Positions 1 through 4,889 of a DNA stretch of 5,700 nt are shown in pieces. This DNA is from an uncultured Alphaproteobacteria bacterium (lineage in GTDB: Bacteria; Pseudomonadota; Alphaproteobacteria; Puniceispirillales; Puniceispirillaceae). The position numbers and the translations under genes were made by a program. Numbering within the stretch: position 1 is the stretch's first letter; every line of letters starts with the position of its first letter. The stretch is taken from positions 1 through 5,700 of the forward strand of contig CAJYBL010000100.1 in NCBI GenBank assembly GCA_913064995.1. The letters run 5' to 3'. Under the pieces are notes generated by a model. It was not told where the DNA came from. It saw only the letters and a program-made list of their open reading frames with translations, and did not search any database.

Positions 1-245
1 TTGCGGTGCCAAAGACGGGCAACCTTCACGGTTGGGCCTTTGGCGAAGACCAAGCGAGGTTTGTTGTTTCGACAGCCGATAGCCAAACGCTGACCGCCGC
101 GGCAAAAGAGGCTGGTATTAAAATCACAAAACTTGGTATGGTTTCCGATCGTAGCGAATTGAAATTTGGTGACAATGATACCATATCGATAACAGAGTTA
201 AATACTGCGTTTGAGGGCTGTATCCCAGCATTGATGGCTGGTTAG
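1..245 (+). CDS. purL: Phosphoribosylformylglycinamidine synthase subunit PurL, C-terminal end (partial)
   Basis: This is the last 80 or so residues of PurL, cut by the left edge of the window; the reading frame is open from position 3 and stops with TAG at 243-245. PurL is the cytosolic synthetase subunit that converts FGAR to FGAM with ATP and glutamine-derived ammonia, the fourth step of de novo purine synthesis. The visible part carries the typical C-terminal pattern: a FGEDQ motif followed by a hydrophobic strand (RFVVS), an alanine-rich helix, and the ending AFEGCIPALMAG, close to the EGWLPAYM-type ending of alphaproteobacterial PurL. The catalytic and ATP-binding motifs lie outside the window. 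bolA follows 59 bp downstream in the same direction. The GTG at 6 is an internal codon, not the start. The identification rests on family resemblance of a short tail and on gene order. Confidence 0.9.
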   Translation, partial: AVPKTGNLHGWAFGEDQARFVVSTADSQTLTAAAKEAGIKITKLGMVSDRSELKFGDNDTISITELNTAFEGCIPALMAG

Positions 246-290
246 TCAAACGGGGAACAGCTTAAACAACATTTAGCCAAGCGGAACAAA

Positions 291-296
291 AAGGAG
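291..296 (+). promoter_or_regulatory. Ribosome binding site of bolA
   Basis: AAGGAG ends 8 bp before the ATG at 305. It supports 305 as the start rather than the second ATG at 311. Confidence 0.7.
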
Positions 297-304
297 CAGT
301 AATC

Positions 305-541
305 ATGGCAATGGCAGCGAGTGAAATCGAAAATCTGATCAAGGCCGCCTTTCCAGATGCCATCATCACCATCGAAGATTTACGCGGCGATGGTGATCAT
401 TACGCCTGCAACGTGATCTCTAGCGCCTTTGCAGGCAAGAATCGCGTTCAGCAGCATCAGATGGTTTACAAGGCACTTGGTGGCCGTATGGGCGGAGAGT
501 TACACGCACTCGCCCTGCAAACATCGGCACCGCAAAATTAA
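305..541 (+). CDS. bolA: BolA family protein (BolA/IbaG-like), probable Fe-S partner of the CGFS glutaredoxin
   Basis: A 78-residue protein, the usual size for short BolA/IbaG-type proteins. Seen in sequence: an N-terminal helix (about 5-16), a GDGDHY turn (28-33), the core pattern SSAFAGKNRVQQHQMVYKAL (39-58), and the closing HALALQT segment (67-73). This matches the BolA fold. His67 corresponds to the invariant C-terminal histidine that ligates the shared [2Fe-2S] cluster in BolA-glutaredoxin complexes; His32 or Cys35 in the variable loop are candidates for the second ligand (inference). The start at 305 has a strong Shine-Dalgarno site. It lies between purL and grxD and is probably co-transcribed with both. 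BolA proteins act in the cytosol in iron-sulfur trafficking and stress or iron responses; some members bind DNA. Family assignment is firm. The subtype (BolA or IbaG/BolA2-like) is less so, though the GDGDHY turn and lack of a long tail favour the latter. Confidence 0.92.
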   Translation: MAMAASEIENLIKAAFPDAIITIEDLRGDGDHYACNVISSAFAGKNRVQQHQMVYKALGGRMGGELHALALQTSAPQN

Positions 542-576
542 AACCCCGTTACCAACAGGGCATGACACCCAGTTTT

Positions 577-581
577 AGGAG
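577..581 (+). promoter_or_regulatory. Ribosome binding site of grxD
   Basis: AGGAG lies 7 bp before the ATG at 589. It decides this start over the in-frame ATG at 562, which would add nine residues without homology and has no comparable site. Confidence 0.75.
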
Positions 582-588
582 CAAAATT

Positions 589-927
589 ATGTTGGATGAT
601 GCACTCAAGACCCGCATTGATAATGAAATTGGCAGCGAACAAGTTGTGCTTTTCATGAAAGGTACACCAGTATTTCCACAATGCGGTTTTTCCGCAGCGG
701 TTGTGGGCGTTCTATCGCATCTTGGCGTTAAATTTCGCGGCATAAATGTGTTGGAAGATGACAATATCCGCGAAGGCATCAAGGCCTATTCGGACTGGCC
801 AACGATCCCACAGCTTTATGTAAAAGGCGAATTTGTTGGCGGCTGTGACATCATTCGTGAAATGTATGAAACAGGTGAATTGACCGAAATGTTTCAAACA
901 CATGGCATTAACGTCCAGCCAAGCTAG
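589..927 (+). CDS. grxD: Monothiol glutaredoxin, CGFS type (Grx4/GrxD)
   Basis: A 112-residue protein of the usual length for single-domain monothiol glutaredoxins. Visible motifs are the MKGTP strand (23-27), the active-site CGFS (32-35), WPTIPQLYVKGEFVGGCDII (70-89) with the cis-proline TIP, and the GGCD glutathione-contact motif. An early helix (LKTRIDNEI) precedes the thioredoxin fold. CGFS glutaredoxins bind a glutathione-ligated [2Fe-2S] cluster in the cytosol, pass it to target proteins, and form heterodimers with BolA proteins. The gene starts 47 bp after bolA, which supports the two acting together. The N-terminal Lys24 and the WPTIP/GGCD residues match the usual glutathione-binding set. 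The start at 589 was chosen for its Shine-Dalgarno site. Nothing looks truncated. A possible terminator follows at 946-990. Confidence 0.96.
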   Translation: MLDDALKTRIDNEIGSEQVVLFMKGTPVFPQCGFSAAVVGVLSHLGVKFRGINVLEDDNIREGIKAYSDWPTIPQLYVKGEFVGGCDIIREMYETGELTEMFQTHGINVQPS

Positions 928-945
928 GCTGGCGAGGTAACCAAA

Positions 946-990
946 CCACACCGCTGGCATTTGTTGGCAAAGCCCTAGTCGGCGGTGTGG
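946..990 (+). terminator. Hairpin after grxD, possible terminator of the purL-bolA-grxD transcript
   Basis: A perfect 9-bp inverted repeat (CCACACCGC at 946-954, GCGGTGTGG at 982-990) extends inward on the + strand RNA to 13 bp (946-958 with 978-990) through two G-U pairs, leaving a 19-nt loop. It is followed by CTTTC, a weak U-run, so this is only a probable terminator. The G-U pairs become A-C mismatches on the - strand, so the fold favours the grxD direction. The right arm lies inside the last codons of the convergent ABM gene. Confidence 0.45.
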
Positions 991-1364
991 CTTTCAACGA
1001 TATTATCCGACATGAAGGCGCGCTCCGACACAACCTCGGCAATGCGTATCCGGTACCAATCGTAAAATTCCTGCCGTCCCATCGCTTGGGCAACCACATG
1101 TTCGGCATGACCGCGCCATTGCGTAATCGCATCACGATCAGTCCAATAGGAAACAGTGATGCCAATCCCATCATCACCACGAACCGATTCAACCCCAAGA
1201 AAGCCGGGTTGTTGCTGCGCCAAAGTCACCATGCGATCGGCGGTGATTTCATACATATCATCGCCGCTTAGGCTGCGCTGGGCGGTAAAAATCACCGCGT
1301 AATATCGCTCAGGCCAGCCTGTTTTTGCGTCAATGGCCTCCTCTGTCTTACCCGTTTCAGTCAT
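975..1364 (-). CDS. Antibiotic biosynthesis monooxygenase (ABM)-domain protein
   Basis: A 129-residue protein resembling the ABM family of small dimeric alpha-beta barrels (YqjZ-like). Seen: a first strand RYYAVIFTAQR (20-30), a helix with MYEITADRMVTLAQQQPGF (37-55), the strand pair FLGVESVRG and GIGITVSYW (55-74), DRDAITQWRGHAEHVVAQ (76-93), and a closing strand YDWYRIRIAEVV (101-112). The pattern 'QPGFLGVES ... YW ... W..H.EH' is characteristic. Family members range from quinol or heme-related monooxygenases to proteins without known activity, so substrate and reaction cannot be given. The start at 1364 follows an AAAGGAGGT site; an in-frame opening up to 1454 adds 30 basic, cysteine-rich residues with no family likeness and was not used. 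It stands alone downstream of the rpsD terminator and converges on grxD; its end overlaps the right arm of the hairpin there. Confidence 0.85.
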   Translation of the reverse strand: MTETGKTEEAIDAKTGWPERYYAVIFTAQRSLSGDDMYEITADRMVTLAQQQPGFLGVESVRGDDGIGITVSYWTDRDAITQWRGHAEHVVAQAMGRQEFYDWYRIRIAEVVSERAFMSDNIVESHTAD

Positions 1365-1367
1365 GCC

Positions 1368-1376
1368 ACCTCCTTT
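1368..1376 (-). promoter_or_regulatory. Ribosome binding site of the ABM-domain gene
   Basis: AAAGGAGGT on the - strand, nearly a full anti-Shine-Dalgarno complement, sits just upstream of the ATG at 1364 (GGAGG core 4 bp away, slightly close). It decides 1364 as the start over upstream in-frame codons. Confidence 0.75.
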
Positions 1377-1476
1377 GGCGCTATGAAAACACCGTGTCCG
1401 ACAAAACACAGCGGAACGGCATTTCCTTTTACCGCGCGATTTTGCAAACAGCATATTTTGGCACCAACTAATATTT

Positions 1477-1501
1477 TTTGCATGTCTTTATATAATGCAA
1501 A
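1477..1501. repeat. Inverted repeat TTTGCAT-N11-ATGCAAA upstream of the ABM gene
   Basis: Two 7-bp arms (1477-1483 and 1495-1501) enclose an 11-bp AT-rich centre containing TATATA. It lies directly after the rpsD terminator in the roughly 140-bp stretch that must contain the ABM gene's promoter. On the - strand TTGCAT could be a -35 box with a weak AAAATA -10 box 17 bp on; neither is compelling. It could be an operator, part of a promoter, or a chance palindrome in AT-rich DNA. I see nothing else clear between 1381 and 1476. Confidence 0.35.
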
Positions 1502-1502
1502 C

Positions 1503-1533
1503 AAAAAAGGCGGCACTTGCGTGTCGCCCTTTT
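1503..1533 (-). terminator. Rho-independent terminator of rpsD
   Basis: Read on the - strand: AAAAGGGCG, an A-C mismatch, CAC, a GCAA tetraloop, GTG, then CGCC followed by six T. The stem is GC-rich, capped by a GNRA-type loop, and ends in a proper U-run. It lies 45 bp after the rpsD stop and separates rpsD from the ABM gene. A-rich sequence on the other side lets the outer stem pair with the U-run. Confidence 0.88.
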
Positions 1534-1578
1534 CAATCAAATCGTGGTTTTGTGCCAGCCTTTGCCAGCCATCACGAT

Positions 1579-2205
1579 TTAACGTGAGTAATATTCGACC
1601 ACCAGATTTGGTTCCATCTGAACTGGATAAGGCACTTCATCAAGGCTTGGCACCCGAACAAAAGTTGCTGCAAATTTTGTGTGATCTGCATCGACATATT
1701 CTGGAACATCGCGCTCAACCGAAGCAATCGCTTCGAGAACCGCAGGAATGTTCTTTGCCTTTTCTTTCAAGCTAATCACATCGCCAGGCTTTAGCATCAC
1801 TGATGCAATGTTACAACGCTTGCCGTTAAGCATGACATGGCCGTGGTTGATGGTCTGGCGTGCCGCAAAAACGGTTGGCACCATCTTAGCGCGGTATAGT
1901 ACGGCATCTAAGCGGCATTCAAGAATACCAACAAGATTCTGGCCTGTATCACCGCGACGACGAACAGCTTCGGCATAATATTTTTTGAACTGCTTTTCAC
2001 CGATATTGCCGTAATAGCCTTTCAGCTTCTGCTTGGCCATCAGCTGCACACCAAAATCAGTTGGCTTTTTGCGGCGCTGACCATGCTGGCCTGGTCCATA
2101 TTCGCGTGAATTTACAGGTGATTTTGGGCGACCCCACAGGTTTACACCAAGACGGCGGTCAATTTTATGCTTTGAGGAGTGCCGCTTATGATCGGACTTT
2201 GCCAT
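1579..2205 (-). CDS. rpsD: 30S ribosomal protein S4
   Basis: A 208-residue protein with the full length and order of bacterial S4. The N-terminal part has KHKIDRRLGVNLWGRPKSP (12-30), REYGPGQHG (34-42) and KQKLKGYYGNIGEKQF (59-73); the S4 RNA-binding domain runs from about 98, with RLDAVLYRAKMVPTVFAARQ (98-117) and NHGHVMLNGKR (120-130); the end is LVVEYYSR. S4 binds the 5' domain of 16S rRNA, starts 30S assembly and helps shape the mRNA entry channel. The N-terminus lacks the CxxC-type zinc cysteines of some S4 proteins, as usual in alphaproteobacteria. An AAAAGGAG site ends 7 bp before the ATG. The gene stands apart from other ribosomal genes, with its own promoter (2321-2349), leader, and terminator (1503-1533), as often seen in alphaproteobacteria. 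Confidence 0.98.
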   Translation of the reverse strand: MAKSDHKRHSSKHKIDRRLGVNLWGRPKSPVNSREYGPGQHGQRRKKPTDFGVQLMAKQKLKGYYGNIGEKQFKKYYAEAVRRRGDTGQNLVGILECRLDAVLYRAKMVPTVFAARQTINHGHVMLNGKRCNIASVMLKPGDVISLKEKAKNIPAVLEAIASVERDVPEYVDADHTKFAATFVRVPSLDEVPYPVQMEPNLVVEYYSR

Positions 2206-2314
2206 TGATTGGCTCCTTTTTCCTTTGTTGCCCCGGTAGGGTCGCCATATCAGCCAAGGCTGGTATTTTGACCGGCATCACACCCCGCTGGTGCAATCCA
2301 CGTTCCCGAGAATT
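2206..2314 (-). promoter_or_regulatory. 5' leader of rpsD, possible structured autoregulatory region
   Basis: If transcription starts about 7 bp after the -10 box, the leader is about 110 nt, longer than needed for initiation. On the - strand, TGCCGGT (2270-2276) can pair with ACCGGGGCA (2228-2236), leaving two bulged G residues, and encloses a small CAGCC/GGCTG repeat (2251-2262). The 3' arm ends close to the Shine-Dalgarno site at 2213-2220. S4 represses its own operons in E. coli and Bacillus by binding leader RNA; whether this leader does so is inference. The folding was done by eye. Confidence 0.3.
2213..2220 (-). promoter_or_regulatory. Ribosome binding site of rpsD
   Basis: AAAAGGAG on the - strand, 7 bp before the ATG at 2205; consistent with high translation of a ribosomal protein. 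Confidence 0.75.
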
Positions 2315-2320
2315 TGCCGG

Positions 2321-2349
2321 AAAATATGAGCATTTGACCCTTTTGTCAA
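2321..2349 (-). promoter_or_regulatory. Probable sigma-70-type promoter of rpsD
   Basis: On the - strand a consensus -35 box TTGACA (2349-2344), a 17-bp spacer and a -10 box TATTTT (2326-2321) lie 17 bp after the trmJ stop codon. The -35 is perfect and the -10 matches four of six positions. It gives rpsD a transcript of its own. A short palindrome, TTGAC-N6-GTCAA, overlaps the -35 box. Confidence 0.6.
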
Positions 2350-2365
2350 ACATATTTCGCAATGG

Positions 2366-3178
2366 CTAGTCGCGTTTCCGCGTTAGTGCCTGAATCACGC
2401 CGTGAAGCGTGCTAATTTCCTGCGCTGATGGGGCTGCCCGCGTAAAAAATGCGCGTAAATTCCGTTTGACCACATGGCTCATATCGGGTGCGGTGAAAAA
2501 GCCGCCATCATCAAGCTCGGCCTCAAGTCGCTGAAAGAGAAAATCACGCTCTTTGATCGAGGCTGGGGGCGCATCCGGCATGACTGGTTTTGCCAATTGA
2601 TCCAAATCTGAATGATCTGAAGCTGCAGCATCGCCTTGCTGGCTTGCAAGATAGGCAGCCATTCGCCATTCCCATGCCATCAACAAAACCGCCTGCCCCA
2701 GATTCAACGATGGGTAAGACGGATTTAACGGCGCGGTCACAAGAATATCAGCAAGCACAACCTCATCATTATCAAGCCCTGAGGCTTCGGGTCCAAACAG
2801 CATTGCAACCCTGCTAGATGATGCCGCATTGGCGGGTGATGCCATTGATTGCCGGTCATGCGCCAGCATCATCATGGCAGCGGCGCGTGGATCAGCGCTT
2901 TTAATCGGCAAATCACGCCGTCTGGCACTGGCCGCCACCATTAATGACACATCAAAAGCCGCATCAGCCAAATTGTCGTAAACACGCGCATTTTCAATGA
3001 TTTCGCTTCCCCCCGCGGCCATTGGCAATGCCGCAGGGTTTGGCCAGCCATCGCGCGGTGCGACAAGCCGAAGATCACTCAGCCCACAATTCATCATGGC
3101 GCGGGCAGCCGATCCAATATTTTCGCCCATTTGCGGGCGCGCCAAAATCACAATTGGCGCGGTTGGCAGGATTGTCAT
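2366..3178 (-). CDS. trmJ: TrmJ-type SPOUT RNA methyltransferase (probable tRNA Cm32/Um32 methyltransferase)
   Basis: A 270-residue member of the TrmH/SpoU family, group 1, with all three SPOUT motifs: ARPQMGENIGSAARAM (13-28, with the conserved Asn20 and Arg26), LFGPEASGLDNDE (127-139), and NPSYPSLNLGQAV (152-164), which forms the SAM-binding trefoil knot. A linker rich in Ala, Asp and Pro (about 180-207) leads to a C-terminal helical region with FLFQRLEAEL and VVKRNLRAFFTRAAPSAQEISTLHG, typical of TrmJ. In E. coli TrmJ makes 2'-O-methyl on residue 32 of the tRNA anticodon loop; the same target is likely but not shown here. The ATG overlaps the cimA stop by 4 bp, and no Shine-Dalgarno site is seen, so translation is probably coupled to cimA. 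Symbol assignment is by family; another TrmH-like specificity is possible. Confidence 0.87.
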   Translation of the reverse strand: MTILPTAPIVILARPQMGENIGSAARAMMNCGLSDLRLVAPRDGWPNPAALPMAAGGSEIIENARVYDNLADAAFDVSLMVAASARRRDLPIKSADPRAAAMMMLAHDRQSMASPANAASSSRVAMLFGPEASGLDNDEVVLADILVTAPLNPSYPSLNLGQAVLLMAWEWRMAAYLASQQGDAAASDHSDLDQLAKPVMPDAPPASIKERDFLFQRLEAELDDGGFFTAPDMSHVVKRNLRAFFTRAAPSAQEISTLHGVIQALTRKRD

Positions 3179-4791
3179 TTTGAAATCGACTTTGGACCAG
3201 CAATCTTATCATGCTGCAATTTCCAGATCATGCCATCACCAAGCGCGGCAACCGAAGCATCGATAATATTGGTCGATAGACCAACCGTGCGCCAGACAGG
3301 GCCACCCGGAACACAAAATTCGATCATCACACGGGTCACAGCACCGGTTCCCGACCCTTCGGCCGCATCAAGAATACGAACCTTATAATCGACCAGTTCG
3401 ACATCGGCCAGCGATGGATAGGCAGCAACCAACGCCTTGCGCATGGCGGTATCAACCGCATTCACCGGACCATTGCCAATGGCGGCTTCGTGGAAACAAT
3501 CATCACCAACAAAAATTGTTGTTGTGGCTTCGGATTCAACAACCAATTCACCACGCGCATTAAACCGGCGCTCATCCATGACACGGAACCGGCCAATACG
3601 GAAATATTCCGGCACTTCACCAAGCATCTGACGGGCAATAAGCTCAAAACTGGCTTCGGCTGAATCAAAAGCCCAGCCTTCAAATTCCTTTGCCTTCACA
3701 ACGCTGATCAGCGTATCGAGCCGTTCATCCTTGGGATCAATCTCGATCTTGAACTGGGCAAACCGCACCAGCATGTTTGAACGACCGGCCTGATCCGAGA
3801 CAAGATAATGCCGTTCATTACCAACCTTTTCCGGCGGTACATGTTCATAAGTGCGCGGGTCTTTTTGCGCGGCAGATGCATGCAACCCGCCCTTATGGGC
3901 AAAGGCCGCCGCGCCGACATAAGGCGCATGGGCATCCGGTGCCCGGTTTAACCGGTCATCAAGAAACCGCGACAAACGCATCAATTTCGGAAGATTGGCC
4001 TCGGAAATGCTGGTTTCATAATCAGTTTTCAGTACCAAACTGGGGATAAGCGAAATCAGATTGGCATTGCCGCACCGTTCGCCAAGCCCGTTAATTGTGC
4101 CTTGCACCTGACGCGCCCCAGCGGCAATCGCCGCCAATGAATTTGCCACGGCAACGCCAGAATCATTATGACAATGGATTCCCAAGCGGATATCAGGCAT
4201 TTTTTTGTGAACAGCGCTGACAATATCAAACACTTCATCGGGAAGCGTACCGCCATTCGTGTCGCAAAGAACAACCCATGTTGCGCCACCTTCATTGGCC
4301 GCACGAATACAATCAAGCGCAAAATCAGGATTATTTTTGTAACCATCAAAGAAATGTTCGCAATCAAACATCGGCTCGCGGCCTCGATCAGCCGCGGCAA
4401 TCAGCGATTGACGGATCATTTCCAGATTTTCATCAAGCGTTGTGTTCAATGCTGTTTTTACATGAAAATCCCATGTTTTCCCGACAAGGCAAGATGCGTC
4501 AACTTCGGCATCAATCACCGCACTCAATCCCGGATCATTCGCCGTACTGCGGCCACCGCGGCGAGTCATGCCAAAGGAAACAAGCTTGGCATTTTTCATT
4601 TTTGGCGGCTTGGCAAAAAAGGCATCATCGGTCGGGTTTGCGCCTGGCCAGCCAGCTTCGATATAATCAATGCCGATATCATCAAGCGCATGGGCAATAG
4701 CAACCTTATCGGCGCGCGAAAAATCGACGCCGCGGGTTTGCCCGCCATCGCGTAATGTGGTGTCAAACAACCATATTTTATCGCTACCCAT
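3175..4791 (-). CDS. cimA: (R)-citramalate synthase
   Basis: A 538-residue protein of the 2-isopropylmalate synthase/homocitrate synthase family, citramalate type. It condenses pyruvate with acetyl-CoA to (R)-citramalate, opening a threonine-independent route to 2-oxobutyrate and isoleucine. Seen: FDTTLRDGGQTRG (9-21) with catalytic Arg14 and metal-ligand Asp15, then IEAGWPGANPTD, typical of CimA; GIHCHNDSG (204-212) with metal ligands His206 and His208; NGLGERCGNANL (234-245); AFAHKGGLHASA (296-307), which carries the general-base histidine region; and a C-terminal LeuA-type regulatory domain from about 390. That domain suggests feedback control, probably by isoleucine (family knowledge). 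The ATG at 4791 follows GGGAG with 7 bp spacing; a TTG at 4821 would add ten residues with no such site. It overlaps trmJ by 4 bp and follows cysS by 98 bp. Homocitrate or isopropylmalate synthase is less likely given the N-terminal signature. Confidence 0.94.
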   Translation of the reverse strand: MGSDKIWLFDTTLRDGGQTRGVDFSRADKVAIAHALDDIGIDYIEAGWPGANPTDDAFFAKPPKMKNAKLVSFGMTRRGGRSTANDPGLSAVIDAEVDASCLVGKTWDFHVKTALNTTLDENLEMIRQSLIAAADRGREPMFDCEHFFDGYKNNPDFALDCIRAANEGGATWVVLCDTNGGTLPDEVFDIVSAVHKKMPDIRLGIHCHNDSGVAVANSLAAIAAGARQVQGTINGLGERCGNANLISLIPSLVLKTDYETSISEANLPKLMRLSRFLDDRLNRAPDAHAPYVGAAAFAHKGGLHASAAQKDPRTYEHVPPEKVGNERHYLVSDQAGRSNMLVRFAQFKIEIDPKDERLDTLISVVKAKEFEGWAFDSAEASFELIARQMLGEVPEYFRIGRFRVMDERRFNARGELVVESEATTTIFVGDDCFHEAAIGNGPVNAVDTAMRKALVAAYPSLADVELVDYKVRILDAAEGSGTGAVTRVMIEFCVPGGPVWRTVGLSTNIIDASVAALGDGMIWKLQHDKIAGPKSISK

Positions 4792-4798
4792 TGGTAAT

Positions 4799-4803
4799 CT
4801 CCC
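4799..4803 (-). promoter_or_regulatory. Ribosome binding site of cimA
   Basis: GGGAG on the - strand, within GGTGGGAG, 7 bp before the ATG at 4791. It decides this start over the in-frame TTG at 4821. The remaining cysS-cimA gap (4804-4889) shows no convincing promoter or terminator, which supports read-through from cysS. Confidence 0.6.
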
Positions 4804-4889
4804 ACCGCCTGTGACCGGCAATAAATGGCTGGCAAGCCGATCTATGCTCGTCTTTGCGGCATCGGTTTAGCAAAAATGCCCGTTCATTG

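Noticed and set aside
1365..1454. N-terminal extension of the ABM gene to 1454
   Set aside because: The extra 30 residues are basic and cysteine-rich, unlike the family, and the strong Shine-Dalgarno site lies inside this stretch, before 1364.
1458..1496. + strand promoter made of TTGGCA (1458-1463) and TATAAT (1491-1496)
   Set aside because: The spacer would be 27 bp, far from 16-18, and no + strand gene lies downstream.
1383..1775. 130-codon + strand open frame spanning the ABM upstream region and the 3' end of rpsD
   Set aside because: It runs through the rpsD terminator and antisense to rpsD, and its translation has no family likeness.
2061..2369. + strand open frame across the start of rpsD and its promoter
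   Set aside because: Antisense to rpsD and its control region; no ribosome site or domain.
4168..4755. Long open frame on the + strand (195 codons), with another overlapping at 4278-4700, inside cimA
   Set aside because: Both are antisense to cimA, which has full family motifs. Their translations are rich in His, Ile and Lys with no recognisable domain and no ribosome site.
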